DNA of 64,000 bases from Paralcaligenes ureilyticus (lineage in GTDB: Bacteria; Pseudomonadota; Gammaproteobacteria; Burkholderiales; Burkholderiaceae_B): contig NZ_SMAJ01000019.1 in the NCBI RefSeq assembly GCF_004346225.1, positions 1 to 64,000 on the forward strand, given 5' to 3'. The notes under the pieces were generated by a model that worked only from the letters and a program-made list of their open reading frames with translations, was not told the origin of the DNA and did not search any database. Shown here in pieces: positions 40,876-50,923 of the stretch (positions within the stretch are counted from its first letter, which is position 1; every line of letters begins with the position of its first letter). The translations under genes and the position numbers were made by a program.

Positions 40876-42285
40876 TTACTTCCCTATGCAGAAGCTGGAA
40901 AAAATCTCGCCCAGCAGATCGTCGCTGGTGAATTGGCCGGTGATCGAGCTTAACGAGTCGTGCGCCAGGCGCAGTTCTTCGGCGAACAGGTCGAGCACCC
41001 GGTCATTGTGACTGGCATGTTCAGCGGCTTGGGCCAGGTGCTCGTCAGCTTGTTGCAGCGCGTGCAAATGGCGCGCTCGGGCCAGCCACGGCGATTGGGC
41101 GCCGGGGTTCCAGCCGGCCAGGTCGAGCAAGGTTTGTCGCAGCGCGTCCAGGCCCGCGCCGGTTTTGGCGGAGATGGCGATGGGCTCCAGACCGTCGCGC
41201 CCATCGACGGGCGCGTGGGTTGCACGGCTGCCTGTGTGGCGAACAGCGGGATCGGCCGCATCCAGCAAATCGATTTTGTTAAAGACCTTGAGAACCGGTG
41301 TGCGTGCGGGCAAGCGTTTTGTAATGGCTGAGTCGAGCTCGTCGTCGTGGGTGCGGGCGTCTTGCAGGTGGATGATGACGTTGGCCTTTTCAATTTCCGC
41401 CCAGGTGCGCGCGATACCGATGCTTTCAACCGCATCGTCGGTGTCTCGCAGGCCCGCCGTGTCGACGATATGAATGGGCACGCCCTGGATGTGGATTTGC
41501 TGGGTGACTTTGTCGCGTGTGGTGCCGGCAATGGGCGTGACGATGGCGATGTCGTCGCCCGCGAGGGCGTTAAGCAGGCTGGACTTGCCGACATTGGGCT
41601 GTCCGGCCAGGACCACGTGCAGGCCTTCGCGCAAGATCATTCCTTGTTGGGCCTGCCGGGTCAGGGCGTGCAAATCGTTCTGGATTTGGGCCAGCGCTTC
41701 GCGCGCCTGGTATTTTTCCAGGAAATCGATTTCTTCTTCGGGGAAGTCGAGCGTGGCTTCGACCAGCATGCGCAGATGCACGATGCGGTCGCTCAGTGCG
41801 TTGACATGGGTGGAGAAGACGCCGGCGAGAGAGGCCATGGCGCTGCGCGCAGCGGCCTCGGACGAAGCGTCGATCAGGTCGGCAACCGCTTCGGCCTGGG
41901 CCAGGTCGATGCGTTCATTCAAAAAGGCGCGTTGGGTGAATTCGCCGGGCTCGGCGTGGCGCAGGCCCAGTTCTTTACCCGAGCGCAGGCAGTGTTCCAG
42001 CAAGCGGCGCAACACGGCCGGGCCGCCATGGCCTTGCAGTTCGAGCACGTCTTCGCCGGTGTACGAATGGGGCCCTTTAAAAAACAGGGCGATACCGGCA
42101 TCGATGGCCTGGCCGTGGGTGTCGTTGAATGGCAGGTAATGGGCATGGCGCGGCGTCAGCGCTACGCCGAACAGCTGGCCGACCAGGGCGCTCAGATCCT
42201 GGCCGGAAATGCGTACGACGCCGATCCCGCCCCGCCCGGGGGCGGTGGCGATGGCGATGATCGGATCGGTGGAATAGGCCGCCAT
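40876..42285 (-). CDS. mnmE: tRNA modification GTPase MnmE
   Basis: MnmE (TrmE, 469 residues) works with MnmG on wobble uridines. The N-terminal folate-binding domain begins [22 protein letters not shown]; the G domain has [14 protein letters not shown] (G1), DTAGLRDT (G3) and NKID (G4); the C-terminal CIGK is the conserved CxGK catalytic end. In relatives mnmE usually follows yidC. Here yidC is about 20 kb away, and mnmE starts 8 bases after a catalase gene on the same strand, so it may be read from the catalase promoter. Confidence 0.97.
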   Translation of the reverse strand: MAAYSTDPIIAIATAPGRGGIGVVRISGQDLSALVGQLFGVALTPRHAHYLPFNDTHGQAIDAGIALFFKGPHSYTGEDVLELQGHGGPAVLRRLLEHCLRSGKELGLRHAEPGEFTQRAFLNERIDLAQAEAVADLIDASSEAAARSAMASLAGVFSTHVNALSDRIVHLRMLVEATLDFPEEEIDFLEKYQAREALAQIQNDLHALTRQAQQGMILREGLHVVLAGQPNVGKSSLLNALAGDDIAIVTPIAGTTRDKVTQQIHIQGVPIHIVDTAGLRDTDDAVESIGIARTWAEIEKANVIIHLQDARTHDDELDSAITKRLPARTPVLKVFNKIDLLDAADPAVRHTGSRATHAPVDGRDGLEPIAISAKTGAGLDALRQTLLDLAGWNPGAQSPWLARARHLHALQQADEHLAQAAEHASHNDRVLDLFAEELRLAHDSLSSITGQFTSDDLLGEIFSSFCIGK

Positions 42286-42293
42286 ACGCAGAG

Positions 42294-43724
42294 CTACTTG
42301 AGTCCCAGCGCTGCCTTTACGCCTGCCCCGTAGGCCGGATCGGCCTTGGCACAGTGTTCGATGTGACGGCGTTGGACATCTTGCGAAACGCCGGTGATGG
42401 CTCGCGCTGTGTTTTCAAAGAGCGCTTTCTTTTGCGCATCGTTCATCAAGCGAAAGAGTGCGCCGGGTTGTGAGTAATAGTCTTCGTCGACGCGATGGTT
42501 CCAGTGGTCGGCCGCCCCCTCGAGCGCCAGCGGCGGCTCCCGGAAATCCGGTTGCTCCTGCCATTCGCCCTGGGTGTTGGGCTCGTTGCCGGTGATGCGG
42601 CCGTAATTGCCGTCAACCCGCATGGCTCCGTCCCGATGGTAGCTGTGGAAGGGGCATTTGGGTGCGTTGACCGGAATTTGATGATGATTGACACCCAGGC
42701 GGTAGCGCTGCGCGTCGCCATAAGAGAAGAGGCGCGCCTGCAGCATTTTGTCGGGCGAGAAGCTGATGCCGGGCACAACGTTGGCCGGGTTGAAGGCGGC
42801 CTGTTCGATGTCGGCGAAGAAGTTTTCAGGATTGCGGTTCAGCTCCAGAACGCCGACCTCGATGAGTGGATAGTCTTTATGCGGCCAGACTTTGGTCAGA
42901 TCGAAGGGATTGATGTGGTAAGTGCCGGCTTCTTTTTCCGGCATGATCTGAACGTATAGCGTCCAGCGAGGGAAATCCTTTTTCTCTATGCTTTCAAACA
43001 GATCTCGTTGCGAGCTTTCGCGATCGCGTCCCACCAGTTCGGCGGCTTGCGCGTCGCTTAGGTTTTCGATGCCTTGCTGAGTCTTGAAGGTAAACTTGAC
43101 CCAGTGGCGCTCGTTCTTTGCATTGAGGAAGCTGAAGGTGTGGCTGCCGAACAGGTGTATGTGGCGAAACCCCCGAGGGATTCCGCGATCGCTCATGACG
43201 ATGGTGATTTGGTGCAGGGCTTCAGGCAGTCCGGTCCAGAATTCCCAATTGTTCTGGGCGCTGCGCAGGCCGGTTCGGGGGTCGCGCTTGACCGCATGGT
43301 TCAGGTCGGGGAACTTGAGCGGATCGCGCATGAAGAAAACCGGCGTGTTGTTGCCCACCAGATCCCAGTTGCCTTCTTCGGTGTAGAACTTCATGGCGAC
43401 ACCGCGGATATCGCGCTCGGCGTCAGCGGCTCCACGTTCGCCTGCAACGGTGGAAAAACGCATCAGCACGGGCGTTTCTTTCCCGATCGTCGAAAAAATC
43501 CTGGCTTTGGTGTATTGGCTGATGTCGTGTGTCACCTTGAACGTGCCAAAAGCCCCGGCGCCCTTTGCATGCATGCGTCGTTCGGGGATGACCTCGCGGT
43601 CAAAATGGGCCAGTTTTTCGATTAGCCATACGTCTTGCAATAAGGCGGGTCCGCGCGGGCCGGCTGTCTGGGTGTTTTGGTTATCGGCAACCGGTGCGCC
43701 GGCGGCAGTGGTCAGCTTTTTCAT
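42294..43724 (-). CDS. Monofunctional haem catalase (small-subunit clade)
   Basis: A 476-residue catalase that converts hydrogen peroxide to water and oxygen. The distal histidine His52 ([12 protein letters not shown]), the asparagine region near [17 protein letters not shown], and the proximal haem-ligand tyrosine in [13 protein letters not shown] are all present. The ATG at 43724 has GGAGAGGAC upstream; an open frame further upstream runs through intergenic repeats and is not coding. There is no signal peptide, so it is cytoplasmic. mnmE begins 8 bases after its stop. Confidence 0.95.
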   Translation of the reverse strand: MKKLTTAAGAPVADNQNTQTAGPRGPALLQDVWLIEKLAHFDREVIPERRMHAKGAGAFGTFKVTHDISQYTKARIFSTIGKETPVLMRFSTVAGERGAADAERDIRGVAMKFYTEEGNWDLVGNNTPVFFMRDPLKFPDLNHAVKRDPRTGLRSAQNNWEFWTGLPEALHQITIVMSDRGIPRGFRHIHLFGSHTFSFLNAKNERHWVKFTFKTQQGIENLSDAQAAELVGRDRESSQRDLFESIEKKDFPRWTLYVQIMPEKEAGTYHINPFDLTKVWPHKDYPLIEVGVLELNRNPENFFADIEQAAFNPANVVPGISFSPDKMLQARLFSYGDAQRYRLGVNHHQIPVNAPKCPFHSYHRDGAMRVDGNYGRITGNEPNTQGEWQEQPDFREPPLALEGAADHWNHRVDEDYYSQPGALFRLMNDAQKKALFENTARAITGVSQDVQRRHIEHCAKADPAYGAGVKAALGLK

Positions 43725-43769
43725 GAAGTCCTCTCCTTGAAATCGTGAACGCGAAAGGGAAGTGTAGAC

Positions 43770-43795
43770 GTAGTGGCAGCCCTTGTGGCTGCCAT
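43770..43795 (+). repeat. GTAG-headed REP-like hairpin, copy 7
   Basis: GTAGT with stem GGCAGCC/GGCTGCC, loop CTTGT, then ATCGATATA. It lies upstream of the catalase start, next to copy B of the second repeat family. Confidence 0.8.
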
Positions 43796-43807
43796 CGATA
43801 TAGCAGA

Positions 43808-43836
43808 TACGGCCAGCGAAGCTGACAAAGCGCACG
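43808..43836 (-). repeat. Second repeat family, copy B
   Basis: On the minus strand it matches the left half of the 19449-19546 element: GTGC, CTTTGTCAGCTTCGCT and GCCGTA with two single-base differences. It abuts REP-like copy 7. Confidence 0.55.
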
Positions 43837-43920
43837 GTTGATGTAGGAATGGAACAAGGTTAGCCGGTAAAGGTGTCACGGTAAAGGCGGCCGGATCCCG
43901 CTGTCTGGTTACCGCAGGTA

Positions 43921-44679
43921 TCAGCCACGCCCGATAAATGGCATTTTGGTTGCCATGACCGTCATGAACTGCACATTGGCGTCAAGCGGCAGGCTGGCCA
44001 TGTACACCACGGCACGCGCTACGTTTTGCACGTCCATGGTGGGTTCGGGCGCCACCGAACCGTCGGCCTGCAGGACGCCTTTACCCATTTTTTCAGTGAG
44101 TGCGGTGGCGGCGTTGCCGATGTCGATCTGGCCGCAGGCAATATCGTATTGCCGGCCGTCGAGCGAGGTGGCCTTGGTCAGGCCGGTGATGGCGTGCTTG
44201 GTTGCGGTGTACGACACCGCGCGAGGACGCGGGCAGTGGGCCGAGATCGAGCCGTTGTTGATGATGCGCCCGCCTCGCGGCTGCTGGCTTTTCATTAAGC
44301 GGAAGGCTCCCTGCGTGCAAAGGAAGGCGCCGGTCAGGTTGATATCGACAGCGGCTTTCCATTGCTCGATGCTCAGGTCTTCGAGCGAGGCCTCGGGTGC
44401 AAAAATGCCGGCGTTGTTAAAGAGCAGGTCGAGCCGCCCGAACGCCTCGCGGGTTCTGGCGAACAGGGCGTTGACCGAGTCGGGGCTGCTGACATCGGTG
44501 GCGACGACCAGGGATTTTGCGCCAGACGCCTGTCCTTCTTGCGCCGTCGCCTCCAAGGGGGCCGTGCGGCGCCCGGCCAGGACGACCGAGTAGCCTTCCT
44601 GCATCAGGGCCAGTGCGATGCACTTGCCTATTCCGGATCCGGCGCCGGTGACCAGTGCGATTTTTGCTGAAGTATTCAT
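43921..44679 (-). CDS. Short-chain dehydrogenase/reductase
   Basis: A 252-residue classical [11 protein letters not shown] (about 11-18) binds the nucleotide, NNAG is present, and the catalytic Ser...YTATK set is visible at about residues 145-162. It overlaps the GntR regulator gene by four bases (ATGA) and is the last gene of the minus-strand half of the sugar-acid cluster. It probably oxidises or reduces a sugar-derived hydroxyl. The substrate is unknown. Confidence 0.88.
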   Translation of the reverse strand: MNTSAKIALVTGAGSGIGKCIALALMQEGYSVVLAGRRTAPLEATAQEGQASGAKSLVVATDVSSPDSVNALFARTREAFGRLDLLFNNAGIFAPEASLEDLSIEQWKAAVDINLTGAFLCTQGAFRLMKSQQPRGGRIINNGSISAHCPRPRAVSYTATKHAITGLTKATSLDGRQYDIACGQIDIGNAATALTEKMGKGVLQADGSVAPEPTMDVQNVARAVVYMASLPLDANVQFMTVMATKMPFIGRG

Positions 44680-45413
44680 TTCTTTTTTCCTTTTCCTGCT
44701 GTCGCCCGTGGGCGTGCGCGTGTCAGGCTGGAACTGAGGCGCTTGTAGGCGATGCCCATGTGCGCCTGCATGGCGGCGCGGGCCTGCTCCGAATCCTTGG
44801 CGCGCAGCGCCTTGAGAATTTCGCGATGTTCGGCAATGGCTTGGGACCAGACTTCGGCGGTTTCGAAATGGCTGTGCAATTGGTCAAATAAGGGCCCTAG
44901 GCGAAAGTCGAACAGCCGTTGCACCACATTGACCAGCACGCTGTTGCCGGTTGCTTCGGCAATGCGTACGTGGAAAAGCCGGTCGGCGTCGATGGGCGTG
45001 ACGCCTGCGCTGGCGTCTGCCGCCATGGTGTCGAGCGCCTGGGCAATTGCGTCGAACTGCGGCTTGCGCCCGACCCGGGCCGCGGTGGCCGCGACCTCTC
45101 CTTCGAGCAAGGCCCGTGCGCGTATCAGTTCCAGGGGGCCTTCTTCGCGCGAAAGGTCAAGCTCTTGCGTTGAGGAGGACGGCGGCTCGCAGACGTAAAT
45201 GCCCGAGCCCATATGAACTTCGATATAGCCCTGCACTTCAAGCGCTATCAGCGCCTCGCGCAAGGAGGGCCGGCTTACGCCCAATTGCACGGACAGGTCG
45301 CGCTCGGCCGGAAGGCGCGACCCGACTGGAAATTCGCCCGCCAGAATCAGGGATCGCAATTGATCGCTGATCTGGCGGTAGAGTCTTTGCGTTTCGATGG
45401 CTTTAATGGGCAT
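44676..45413 (-). CDS. GntR-family regulator, FadR subfamily
   Basis: A 245-residue regulator with an N-terminal winged helix (about 12-75; [36 protein letters not shown]) and a C-terminal FCD-type helical effector domain with metal-ligand residues ([14 protein letters not shown] and EHREILKAL). The start is ATG 45413 ([15 protein letters not shown]); the upstream frame overlaps a repeat. It is coupled to the SDR by an ATGA overlap. FadR-type sites TGGTAATACCA (47457) and TTGGCCTTACCAA (47359) in the divergent promoter are its likely operators. The effector is probably a sugar acid. Confidence 0.92.
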   Translation of the reverse strand: MPIKAIETQRLYRQISDQLRSLILAGEFPVGSRLPAERDLSVQLGVSRPSLREALIALEVQGYIEVHMGSGIYVCEPPSSSTQELDLSREEGPLELIRARALLEGEVAATAARVGRKPQFDAIAQALDTMAADASAGVTPIDADRLFHVRIAEATGNSVLVNVVQRLFDFRLGPLFDQLHSHFETAEVWSQAIAEHREILKALRAKDSEQARAAMQAHMGIAYKRLSSSLTRARPRATAGKGKKK

Positions 45414-45423
45414 GGGCGTCTTG

Positions 45424-45481
45424 CTTGTCGTACTGTTTGTACTGCCTGCGCTTCGTGTTCGCAATTATTTGGAAACGGAAT
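45424..45481 (+). repeat. Second repeat family, copy C
   Basis: About 60 bases matching the right half of the 19449-19546 element, including CGTAC, GTAC, CTGCGCTTCG, TTCGCA and GAAACGGAAT, with a 7-base gap. It fills the space between the Ldh2-type gene and the regulator start, so it forms the regulator's leader. Confidence 0.55.
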
Positions 45482-45487
45482 CCCGGA

Positions 45488-46555
45488 TTATAGAGGGCTG
45501 CCAAGCGCGGCCGGGAATTCAATACCGTAGAGTTTGGCGCAGTCGCGCAGCCCGGGCGGGATACTGGGATGGAGTGCCACGCCGTCGCGTAGTTGTTCGT
45601 GCTTGCGGGCGACGCCGCGATCGCCAGGCATGCGCACGGAGTCAAAGCCCGGTGCTGCGGGATTGGCCCGGCAGGCCTCGGCCAGCCAATCCGTTTGGCG
45701 CGTAAAGTTGGCGCTGCCGCCAAACGCTTCCGGGTCGTACAGCGTCAGGAACACCGTGGCGCCCCATCCTTCGGCGGGATCGGCGCGGCCGTGGCCCGCC
45801 AGCCCGCCCGTGAGGGCCTCGATCAGCAATGCCAGGCCAAAGCCTTTGTGTCCCGACGCGACGCCGCCCAGCGGCATGATGGTGCCGGGCGGGGTGCCCG
45901 ACAATACGCCCGGGTCGCGACTGGGATGGCCGTTGGCGTCGAGCATGCAGTCGTGATCGAACGATTGGCCTGCCTTTTGCAGGCGCGCGCACAGGCCATT
46001 GGTCACAATGGATGACGAGATATCAATCAGGAAGGGATTGCTCGTGGCGGGAATGCCGGCGGCAATGGGGTTCGGTGTAAAAACGGCTTGCGTGCCGCCA
46101 TAGGGCGCGACGCTGGCGACGGCCGGGTCGGAACTGGCCAGCAGCATGACCAGGCCGCGCTCGGTGGCGCGCAGCAGATAGGCCGCCAGACAGGCGATGT
46201 GGTGGCTGCGGCGGATGACCAGCGTGGCGCTGCCGAACTGGCGGGCGCGAGGTTCAAGAGCGTCCATGCCTTCTCTGACCAGCCAGGGGCCGGGCAACCG
46301 GTGGCCATCCCAGCACAGCGCCGCGCCGCGGTCGGAGAGCACTTCGGGCTGGCCTGACTTGGCCATTGAGCCTTTGCGGATTTCCTGAAGGTAGGGTGCG
46401 AGGAGCGCCAGCCCGTGCGTGTCGTGGCCCAGCAGATCCCCCTCGACCAGGGTATCGGCGACGGCTTGCGCGGGGGCGTCTGCCATGCCGGCCGCCGCCA
46501 GCAGATCGGTGGCGAATTGTCGCAGTGAGCCGGCGGAAAAACGCGGGGCGGCCAT
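45488..46555 (-). CDS. Ldh2/YlbC-family NAD(P)-dependent oxidoreductase
   Basis: A 355-residue malate/L-sulfolactate dehydrogenase-type enzyme. HDTHGLALLAPYL near residue 43 holds the catalytic histidine region, RRSHHIACLAAYLL the second active-site segment, and DISSSIVTNGL and SGHKGFGLALLIEALTGGLAGHG the cofactor part. Family members act on 2-keto/2-hydroxy acids, including 2,3-diketogulonate and ureidoglycolate. Start at 46555 overlaps the upstream SDR stop (TGATG). In this cluster it may reduce a keto-acid made by the dehydratases. Confidence 0.88.
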   Translation of the reverse strand: MAAPRFSAGSLRQFATDLLAAAGMADAPAQAVADTLVEGDLLGHDTHGLALLAPYLQEIRKGSMAKSGQPEVLSDRGAALCWDGHRLPGPWLVREGMDALEPRARQFGSATLVIRRSHHIACLAAYLLRATERGLVMLLASSDPAVASVAPYGGTQAVFTPNPIAAGIPATSNPFLIDISSSIVTNGLCARLQKAGQSFDHDCMLDANGHPSRDPGVLSGTPPGTIMPLGGVASGHKGFGLALLIEALTGGLAGHGRADPAEGWGATVFLTLYDPEAFGGSANFTRQTDWLAEACRANPAAPGFDSVRMPGDRGVARKHEQLRDGVALHPSIPPGLRDCAKLYGIEFPAALGSPL

Positions 46556-47313
46556 CAGTACGTGGCCCGGCCGCCCGAAACGTCGAATACGCCGCCGGTG
46601 GTGAAAGAACATTCTTCCGAGCAGAGCCAGGATACGAGCGCCGCGATTTCAGCCGTTGTGCCGAAACGGTTCATGGGGATTTTGGAGAGCATGTAATCGA
46701 TATGCTGTTGGGTCATTTGCGAAAACATGGCCGTGCGCACGGCGGCGGGCGTTACGCAGTTGACGGTGATGCCGGCCTGCGCGAGCTCCTTGCCCAAGGA
46801 TTTTGTCAAGGCAATGACGCCGGCCTTGGAGGCGCTGTAGGCGGAGGCGTTCGGGTTGCCTTCCTTGCCGGCGATCGATGCAATGTTGGCAATGCGGCCG
46901 TAACCCCTGGCCTGCATTTGCGGCGCGATCGCGCGGCAGCATAAAAATGGGCCGCGCAGGTTGATGTTCATGACACGGTCCCATTCGGCGACCGGGTAGT
47001 CGCATACCGTGGCGTTTGGCCCGGTAATGCCCGCGCTGGTGACCAGGATGTCGATGCTGCCCATCGCCTGCAGGGTGGAAGCGGTTGCGTGCGCTACCTC
47101 GTCTTCGCTCGCGACATCGAGCCCTACTGTGTGGACCTGTGTCGAATCAAGCAATGCGCGCGCCTGGTCTAGCGCCTTGGCGTCGCGATCCCAAAGCGCA
47201 ACGGTTGCGCCACCCGCAAGCAAACGTTGCACGATGGCCAGCCCGATCCCCGCCGCGCCGCCCGTCACAACGGCATGACGGCCTGAAAAATCGTAGTGAT
47301 TCGCTTGTGCCAC
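46555..47313 (-). CDS. Short-chain dehydrogenase/reductase, sugar type
   Basis: A 252-residue SDR with VVTGGAAGIG (about 15-24), SAGITGPN, and the catalytic SIAGKEGNPNASAYSASK (Ser/Tyr/Lys). The C-terminal CSEECSFTTGGVFDVSGGRATY is typical of sugar and sugar-acid dehydrogenases such as 2-keto-3-deoxy-L-fuconate dehydrogenase. It is the first gene of the minus-strand operon, divergent from the UxaA-like gene. Confidence 0.9.
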   Translation of the reverse strand: MAQANHYDFSGRHAVVTGGAAGIGLAIVQRLLAGGATVALWDRDAKALDQARALLDSTQVHTVGLDVASEDEVAHATASTLQAMGSIDILVTSAGITGPNATVCDYPVAEWDRVMNINLRGPFLCCRAIAPQMQARGYGRIANIASIAGKEGNPNASAYSASKAGVIALTKSLGKELAQAGITVNCVTPAAVRTAMFSQMTQQHIDYMLSKIPMNRFGTTAEIAALVSWLCSEECSFTTGGVFDVSGGRATY

Positions 47314-47576
47314 GGGTTTTCCTTAGGTTGGCGGCGCCTGCGCGTCGCAATGGGTAAATTGGCCTTACCAATCGGTAGCTACAGATTTCCATATCTCAAT
47401 GGGCTTGTCAAGGTAAAAGGGCTGCCATGGATTACCCTACCCTGACGAGCGAGATTTGGTAATACCACTTTACCCATATTTGTTTGTGTAATAGACTGAA
47501 GGCCGAATTGGAAATCAGGGCGCGACGCATTGGCGACCGCCGGCAGGGATCAGAAAGTTTATAGTCTGGAGGCCGT
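47314..47576. promoter_or_regulatory. Divergent promoter region of the sugar-acid cluster
   Basis: 263 bases between divergent operons. It carries TGGTAATACCA (47457-47467), which fits the FadR-type consensus TNGTNNNACNA, and a related TTGGCCTTACCAA (47359-47371) 98 bp away. A GGTAA-rich stretch around them offers further half-sites. The regulator encoded at 44676-45413 is the likely binder. Confidence 0.6.
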
Positions 47577-49139
47577 GTGGCACAGGAAATTTCAATACCG
47601 GTCGACGAGATCGGCCGGCTGGATCAGGCGCCAGCCGTAATCCGCCTGAATCAAAACGACGATGTGCTGATTGCGACCCGCGATATCAAGCCGGGTACGG
47701 CCATTGCTGCCGAAAACATCGCTGCCTCCGAGGCCATTCCGGCCGGTCACAAAATGGCGGCGCATGCGATTTCTGCGGGCGACGCCATACGCCGGTATGA
47801 CCAGATCATTGGTTTTGCCAGCTGTGATATTGCCGCGGGCCAGCATATCCATCTGCACAATATGACCATGCACAATTTCGCGCGCGATTATGCTTTTTGC
47901 GCCGACGTCAAACCTGTGCGCAAACCGCCAGCGGCCCTGACCTTCAACGGCTTTGTCCGCCCGGACGGGCGCGTGGCCACACGCAACTACATCGGTGTCG
48001 TCAGCAGCGTCAATTGTTCGGCCCGGGTCTGTCGGCAGATTGCCGACGCGTTTCGCGATGAAGCCCTTGGCGCGTTCCCGAATGTGGATGGCGTGGTGCC
48101 CATTACGCATAAAACCGGCTGTGGCATGGCTTCCAAAGGCGAAGGCATCGATTTACTACGGCGGGTGATCGCCGGTTATATCCGGCATCCAAACTTTGCC
48201 GGGGTTCTGTTTGTAGGACTGGGATGCGAATCCAATCAGATTTCGTCTTTGCTGGCGGCCGAACATTTGGCCGAGTCCAACCGGCTGCGCACTCTAACCA
48301 TTCAGGACACGGGCGGTTCGCGTAAAACCATAGAGCGCGGCATCGAGATCGTGCGCGAAATGCTCGCCGTTGCCAACCGAGATGAGCGCCAGCCGCTGCC
48401 CATCAGCCATATAACCGTGGGTTTGCAGTGCGGCGGATCTGACGGTTATTCGGGCATTACGGCCAATCCGGCGCTAGGCGCGGCGATGGATTTGCTCGTC
48501 GAACACGGTGGCACGGCCATTCTTAGCGAAACGCCGGAAATATACGGTGCCGAGCATCTTCTGACGCGCCGGGCGATCTCCCGCGCGGTGGGTGAAAAAC
48601 TGGTCGACCGGATTCATTGGTGGGAAAAATACACTGAACGTCTGGGCGGCGAAATGAATAACAATCCATCGCCTGGGAACAAGGCGGGCGGGTTGACGAC
48701 GATTCTGGAAAAGTCTTTGGGCGCAGTCGCCAAGGCCGGCACCAGCAATCTGTCCGATGTCGTCGAATACGCGCAAACCGTGACGGCCCATGGCTTGGTG
48801 TTTATGGATACCCCGGGGTACGACCCGGTTTCAGCCACCGGCCAGGTAGCGGGAGGGGCCAATGTTATTTGTTTTACGACTGGCCGCGGCTCGGTCTACG
48901 GCTGCAAGCCCTCGCCGTCGCTGAAACTGGCGACCAATTCAACCATGTATCGGCGCATGAGCGAAGACATGGACATCAACTGCGGCGAGATTCTGGATGG
49001 CGCCAATACCGTGCAGCAGGTAGGCGAGCAGATTTTCCGGCGCATCATCGAAGTGGCATCGGGCGATCGCACGAAAAGCGAGCTGCAGGGGTTTGGCGAA
49101 GACGAGTTCGCGCCCTGGATACTCGGGCCAACCATGTGA
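47577..49139 (+). CDS. UxaA/GarD-family sugar-acid dehydratase
   Basis: A 520-residue altronate/galactarate dehydratase-type enzyme. An N-terminal SAF domain (about 12-85; DDVLIATRDIKPGTAI) is followed by the catalytic part with GFVRPDGRVATRNYIGVV, HKTGCGM, GLGCESNQ, GLQCGGSDGYSGITANPALG and NNNPSPGNKAGGLTTI. Members remove water from hexonates or aldarates using Fe2+ or other divalent metal. The GTG start has TCTGGAGG upstream. It leads the plus-strand operon. Confidence 0.92.
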   Translation: MAQEISIPVDEIGRLDQAPAVIRLNQNDDVLIATRDIKPGTAIAAENIAASEAIPAGHKMAAHAISAGDAIRRYDQIIGFASCDIAAGQHIHLHNMTMHNFARDYAFCADVKPVRKPPAALTFNGFVRPDGRVATRNYIGVVSSVNCSARVCRQIADAFRDEALGAFPNVDGVVPITHKTGCGMASKGEGIDLLRRVIAGYIRHPNFAGVLFVGLGCESNQISSLLAAEHLAESNRLRTLTIQDTGGSRKTIERGIEIVREMLAVANRDERQPLPISHITVGLQCGGSDGYSGITANPALGAAMDLLVEHGGTAILSETPEIYGAEHLLTRRAISRAVGEKLVDRIHWWEKYTERLGGEMNNNPSPGNKAGGLTTILEKSLGAVAKAGTSNLSDVVEYAQTVTAHGLVFMDTPGYDPVSATGQVAGGANVICFTTGRGSVYGCKPSPSLKLATNSTMYRRMSEDMDINCGEILDGANTVQQVGEQIFRRIIEVASGDRTKSELQGFGEDEFAPWILGPTM

Positions 49140-49186
49140 TGGTGCGGCGGTACAAAAAATAATCGCGGGCGGTAAAGGAGACAATA

Positions 49187-50914
49187 GTGAGTGACAAAGA
49201 AAAGCCTGTGCGTCGCAGCCAGGCCTGGTTCGGACGGCTTGACCGCGACGGTTTCATCTACCGTTCGTGGATGAAGAATCGAGGCATCCCGCACGATCAG
49301 TTCGACGGTCGCCCGGTGATTGGCATTTGCAATACTTTCTCTGAACTGACGCCGTGCAATTCGCATTTCCGCACCTTGGCCGAGCAGGTCAAGATCGGGG
49401 TTTGGGAGTCGGGCGGCTTCCCTCTCGAGTTTCCGGTCATGTCGCTGGGCGAGACGATGTTGCGGCCTACGGCCATGCTGTTTCGCAACCTGGCCAGCAT
49501 GGACGTCGAGGAATCGATACGCGGCAATCCGTTGGATGGCGTCGTATTGCTGATGGGCTGCGACAAAACGACGCCTTCGCTCATGATGGGGGCGGCGTCC
49601 TGCGACCTGCCCACTATCGGTGTGTCGGGCGGTCCCATGCTTAGCGGCAAGTTTCGAGGCCGCGAACTGGGTTCAGGCACCGACGTCTGGAAGATGTCTG
49701 AAGAAGTTCGCGCCGGGCAAATGTCGCAGGAAGAATTTTTCGAAGCGGAAAGCTGCATGCATCGCTCGCATGGGCATTGCATGACGATGGGTACGGCATC
49801 CACGATGGCCAGCATGGTGGAAGCGCTGGGCATGAGCCTGCCTGGCAACGCGGCGATTCCCGCCGTGGATGCGCGCCGCAATCTGCTCGCGCGCGCTTCG
49901 GGCCGGCGCATTGTGCAGATGGTCAAAGATGATCTGGTCATGTCGAAAATCCTGACGCGCCAGGCCTTTGAAAACGCCATCCGCGTGAACGCCGCTATCG
50001 GTGGCTCGACCAACGCGGTGATTCATCTGTTGGCGATTGCGGGGCGTATCGGGGTTGACCTGACGCTTGCCGACTGGGATGCGCTCGGCCACAAATTGCC
50101 GTGCCTGGTTGATCTGCAGCCTTCGGGCACTCATCTGATGGAAGACTTTTATTATGCGGGCGGCGTGCCCGCCGTGATCCGCGAGCTGGGCGATGTCATT
50201 GCCCGCGATGCCCTGACGGTGAATGGCCAGACCCTGTGGGATAACTGCAAGGATGCGCCAAACTGGAATCGCGAGGTCATCCATGCCTTTAACGAGCCTT
50301 TCAAGACCGAGGCGGGGATAGCCGTACTGCGTGGCAACCTATGCCCCGATGGGGCCGTCATCAAACCTTCGGCCGCCACGCCGGCCCTGCTCAAGCACAA
50401 GGGCCGCGCGGTCGTGTTCGAAAACAGCGAACATATGCACGAGCGCATGGACGATGAAAACCTGGACGTCGACGAGAATTGCGTGCTGGTTTTGAAGAAT
50501 TGCGGGCCCCGCGGCTATCCGGGTATGGCCGAAGCCGGCAATATGCCGCTGCCGCCGAAAATCCTGCGCAAAGGCATCACCGATATGGTCCGGGTGTCCG
50601 ACGCCCGCATGAGCGGCACCGCGTATGGCACGGTGGTTCTGCATGTGGCCCCCGAGGCCGCCGCGGGCGGCCCTTTGGCGCTGGTGCAGGACGGCGACAT
50701 CATCGAACTGGATGTGGCCGCGCGCAAGCTGCATTTGCATGTGTCCGATGAAGAGCTCGCACGCCGCCGCGAGGCATGGCAAGCGCCGCCGGCGCCCATG
50801 GCGCGCGGCTGGGTCAAGCTTTATGTCGAGCATGTGCAGCAAGCCAATCTGGGCGCCGACCTTGATTTTCTGCGAGGTAAAAGCGGCGCGGGCATACCCA
50901 AAGACAATCACTGA
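49187..50914 (+). CDS. IlvD/Edd-family sugar-acid dehydratase
   Basis: A 575-residue Fe-S dehydratase. Cys57, Cys125 (GCDKTTPS) and Cys198 (HGHCMTMGTAST) match the [2Fe-2S] ligands of L-arabonate dehydratase, and Lys127 precedes the Mg-binding part. RRSQAWFGRLDRDGFIYRSWMKNRG is typical of the pentonate/hexonate branch rather than of branched-chain amino-acid IlvD. Start GTG with AAAGGAG. Encoding two different sugar-acid dehydratases in one operon is unusual and suggests that more than one substrate or a mixture of epimers is used. Confidence 0.92.
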   Translation: MSDKEKPVRRSQAWFGRLDRDGFIYRSWMKNRGIPHDQFDGRPVIGICNTFSELTPCNSHFRTLAEQVKIGVWESGGFPLEFPVMSLGETMLRPTAMLFRNLASMDVEESIRGNPLDGVVLLMGCDKTTPSLMMGAASCDLPTIGVSGGPMLSGKFRGRELGSGTDVWKMSEEVRAGQMSQEEFFEAESCMHRSHGHCMTMGTASTMASMVEALGMSLPGNAAIPAVDARRNLLARASGRRIVQMVKDDLVMSKILTRQAFENAIRVNAAIGGSTNAVIHLLAIAGRIGVDLTLADWDALGHKLPCLVDLQPSGTHLMEDFYYAGGVPAVIRELGDVIARDALTVNGQTLWDNCKDAPNWNREVIHAFNEPFKTEAGIAVLRGNLCPDGAVIKPSAATPALLKHKGRAVVFENSEHMHERMDDENLDVDENCVLVLKNCGPRGYPGMAEAGNMPLPPKILRKGITDMVRVSDARMSGTAYGTVVLHVAPEAAAGGPLALVQDGDIIELDVAARKLHLHVSDEELARRREAWQAPPAPMARGWVKLYVEHVQQANLGADLDFLRGKSGAGIPKDNH

Positions 50915-50923
50915 GAGCGGTGC

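Noticed and set aside
43725-43835. N-terminal extension of the catalase
   Set aside because: It translates the intergenic repeat and hairpin; a good ribosome site precedes 43724.
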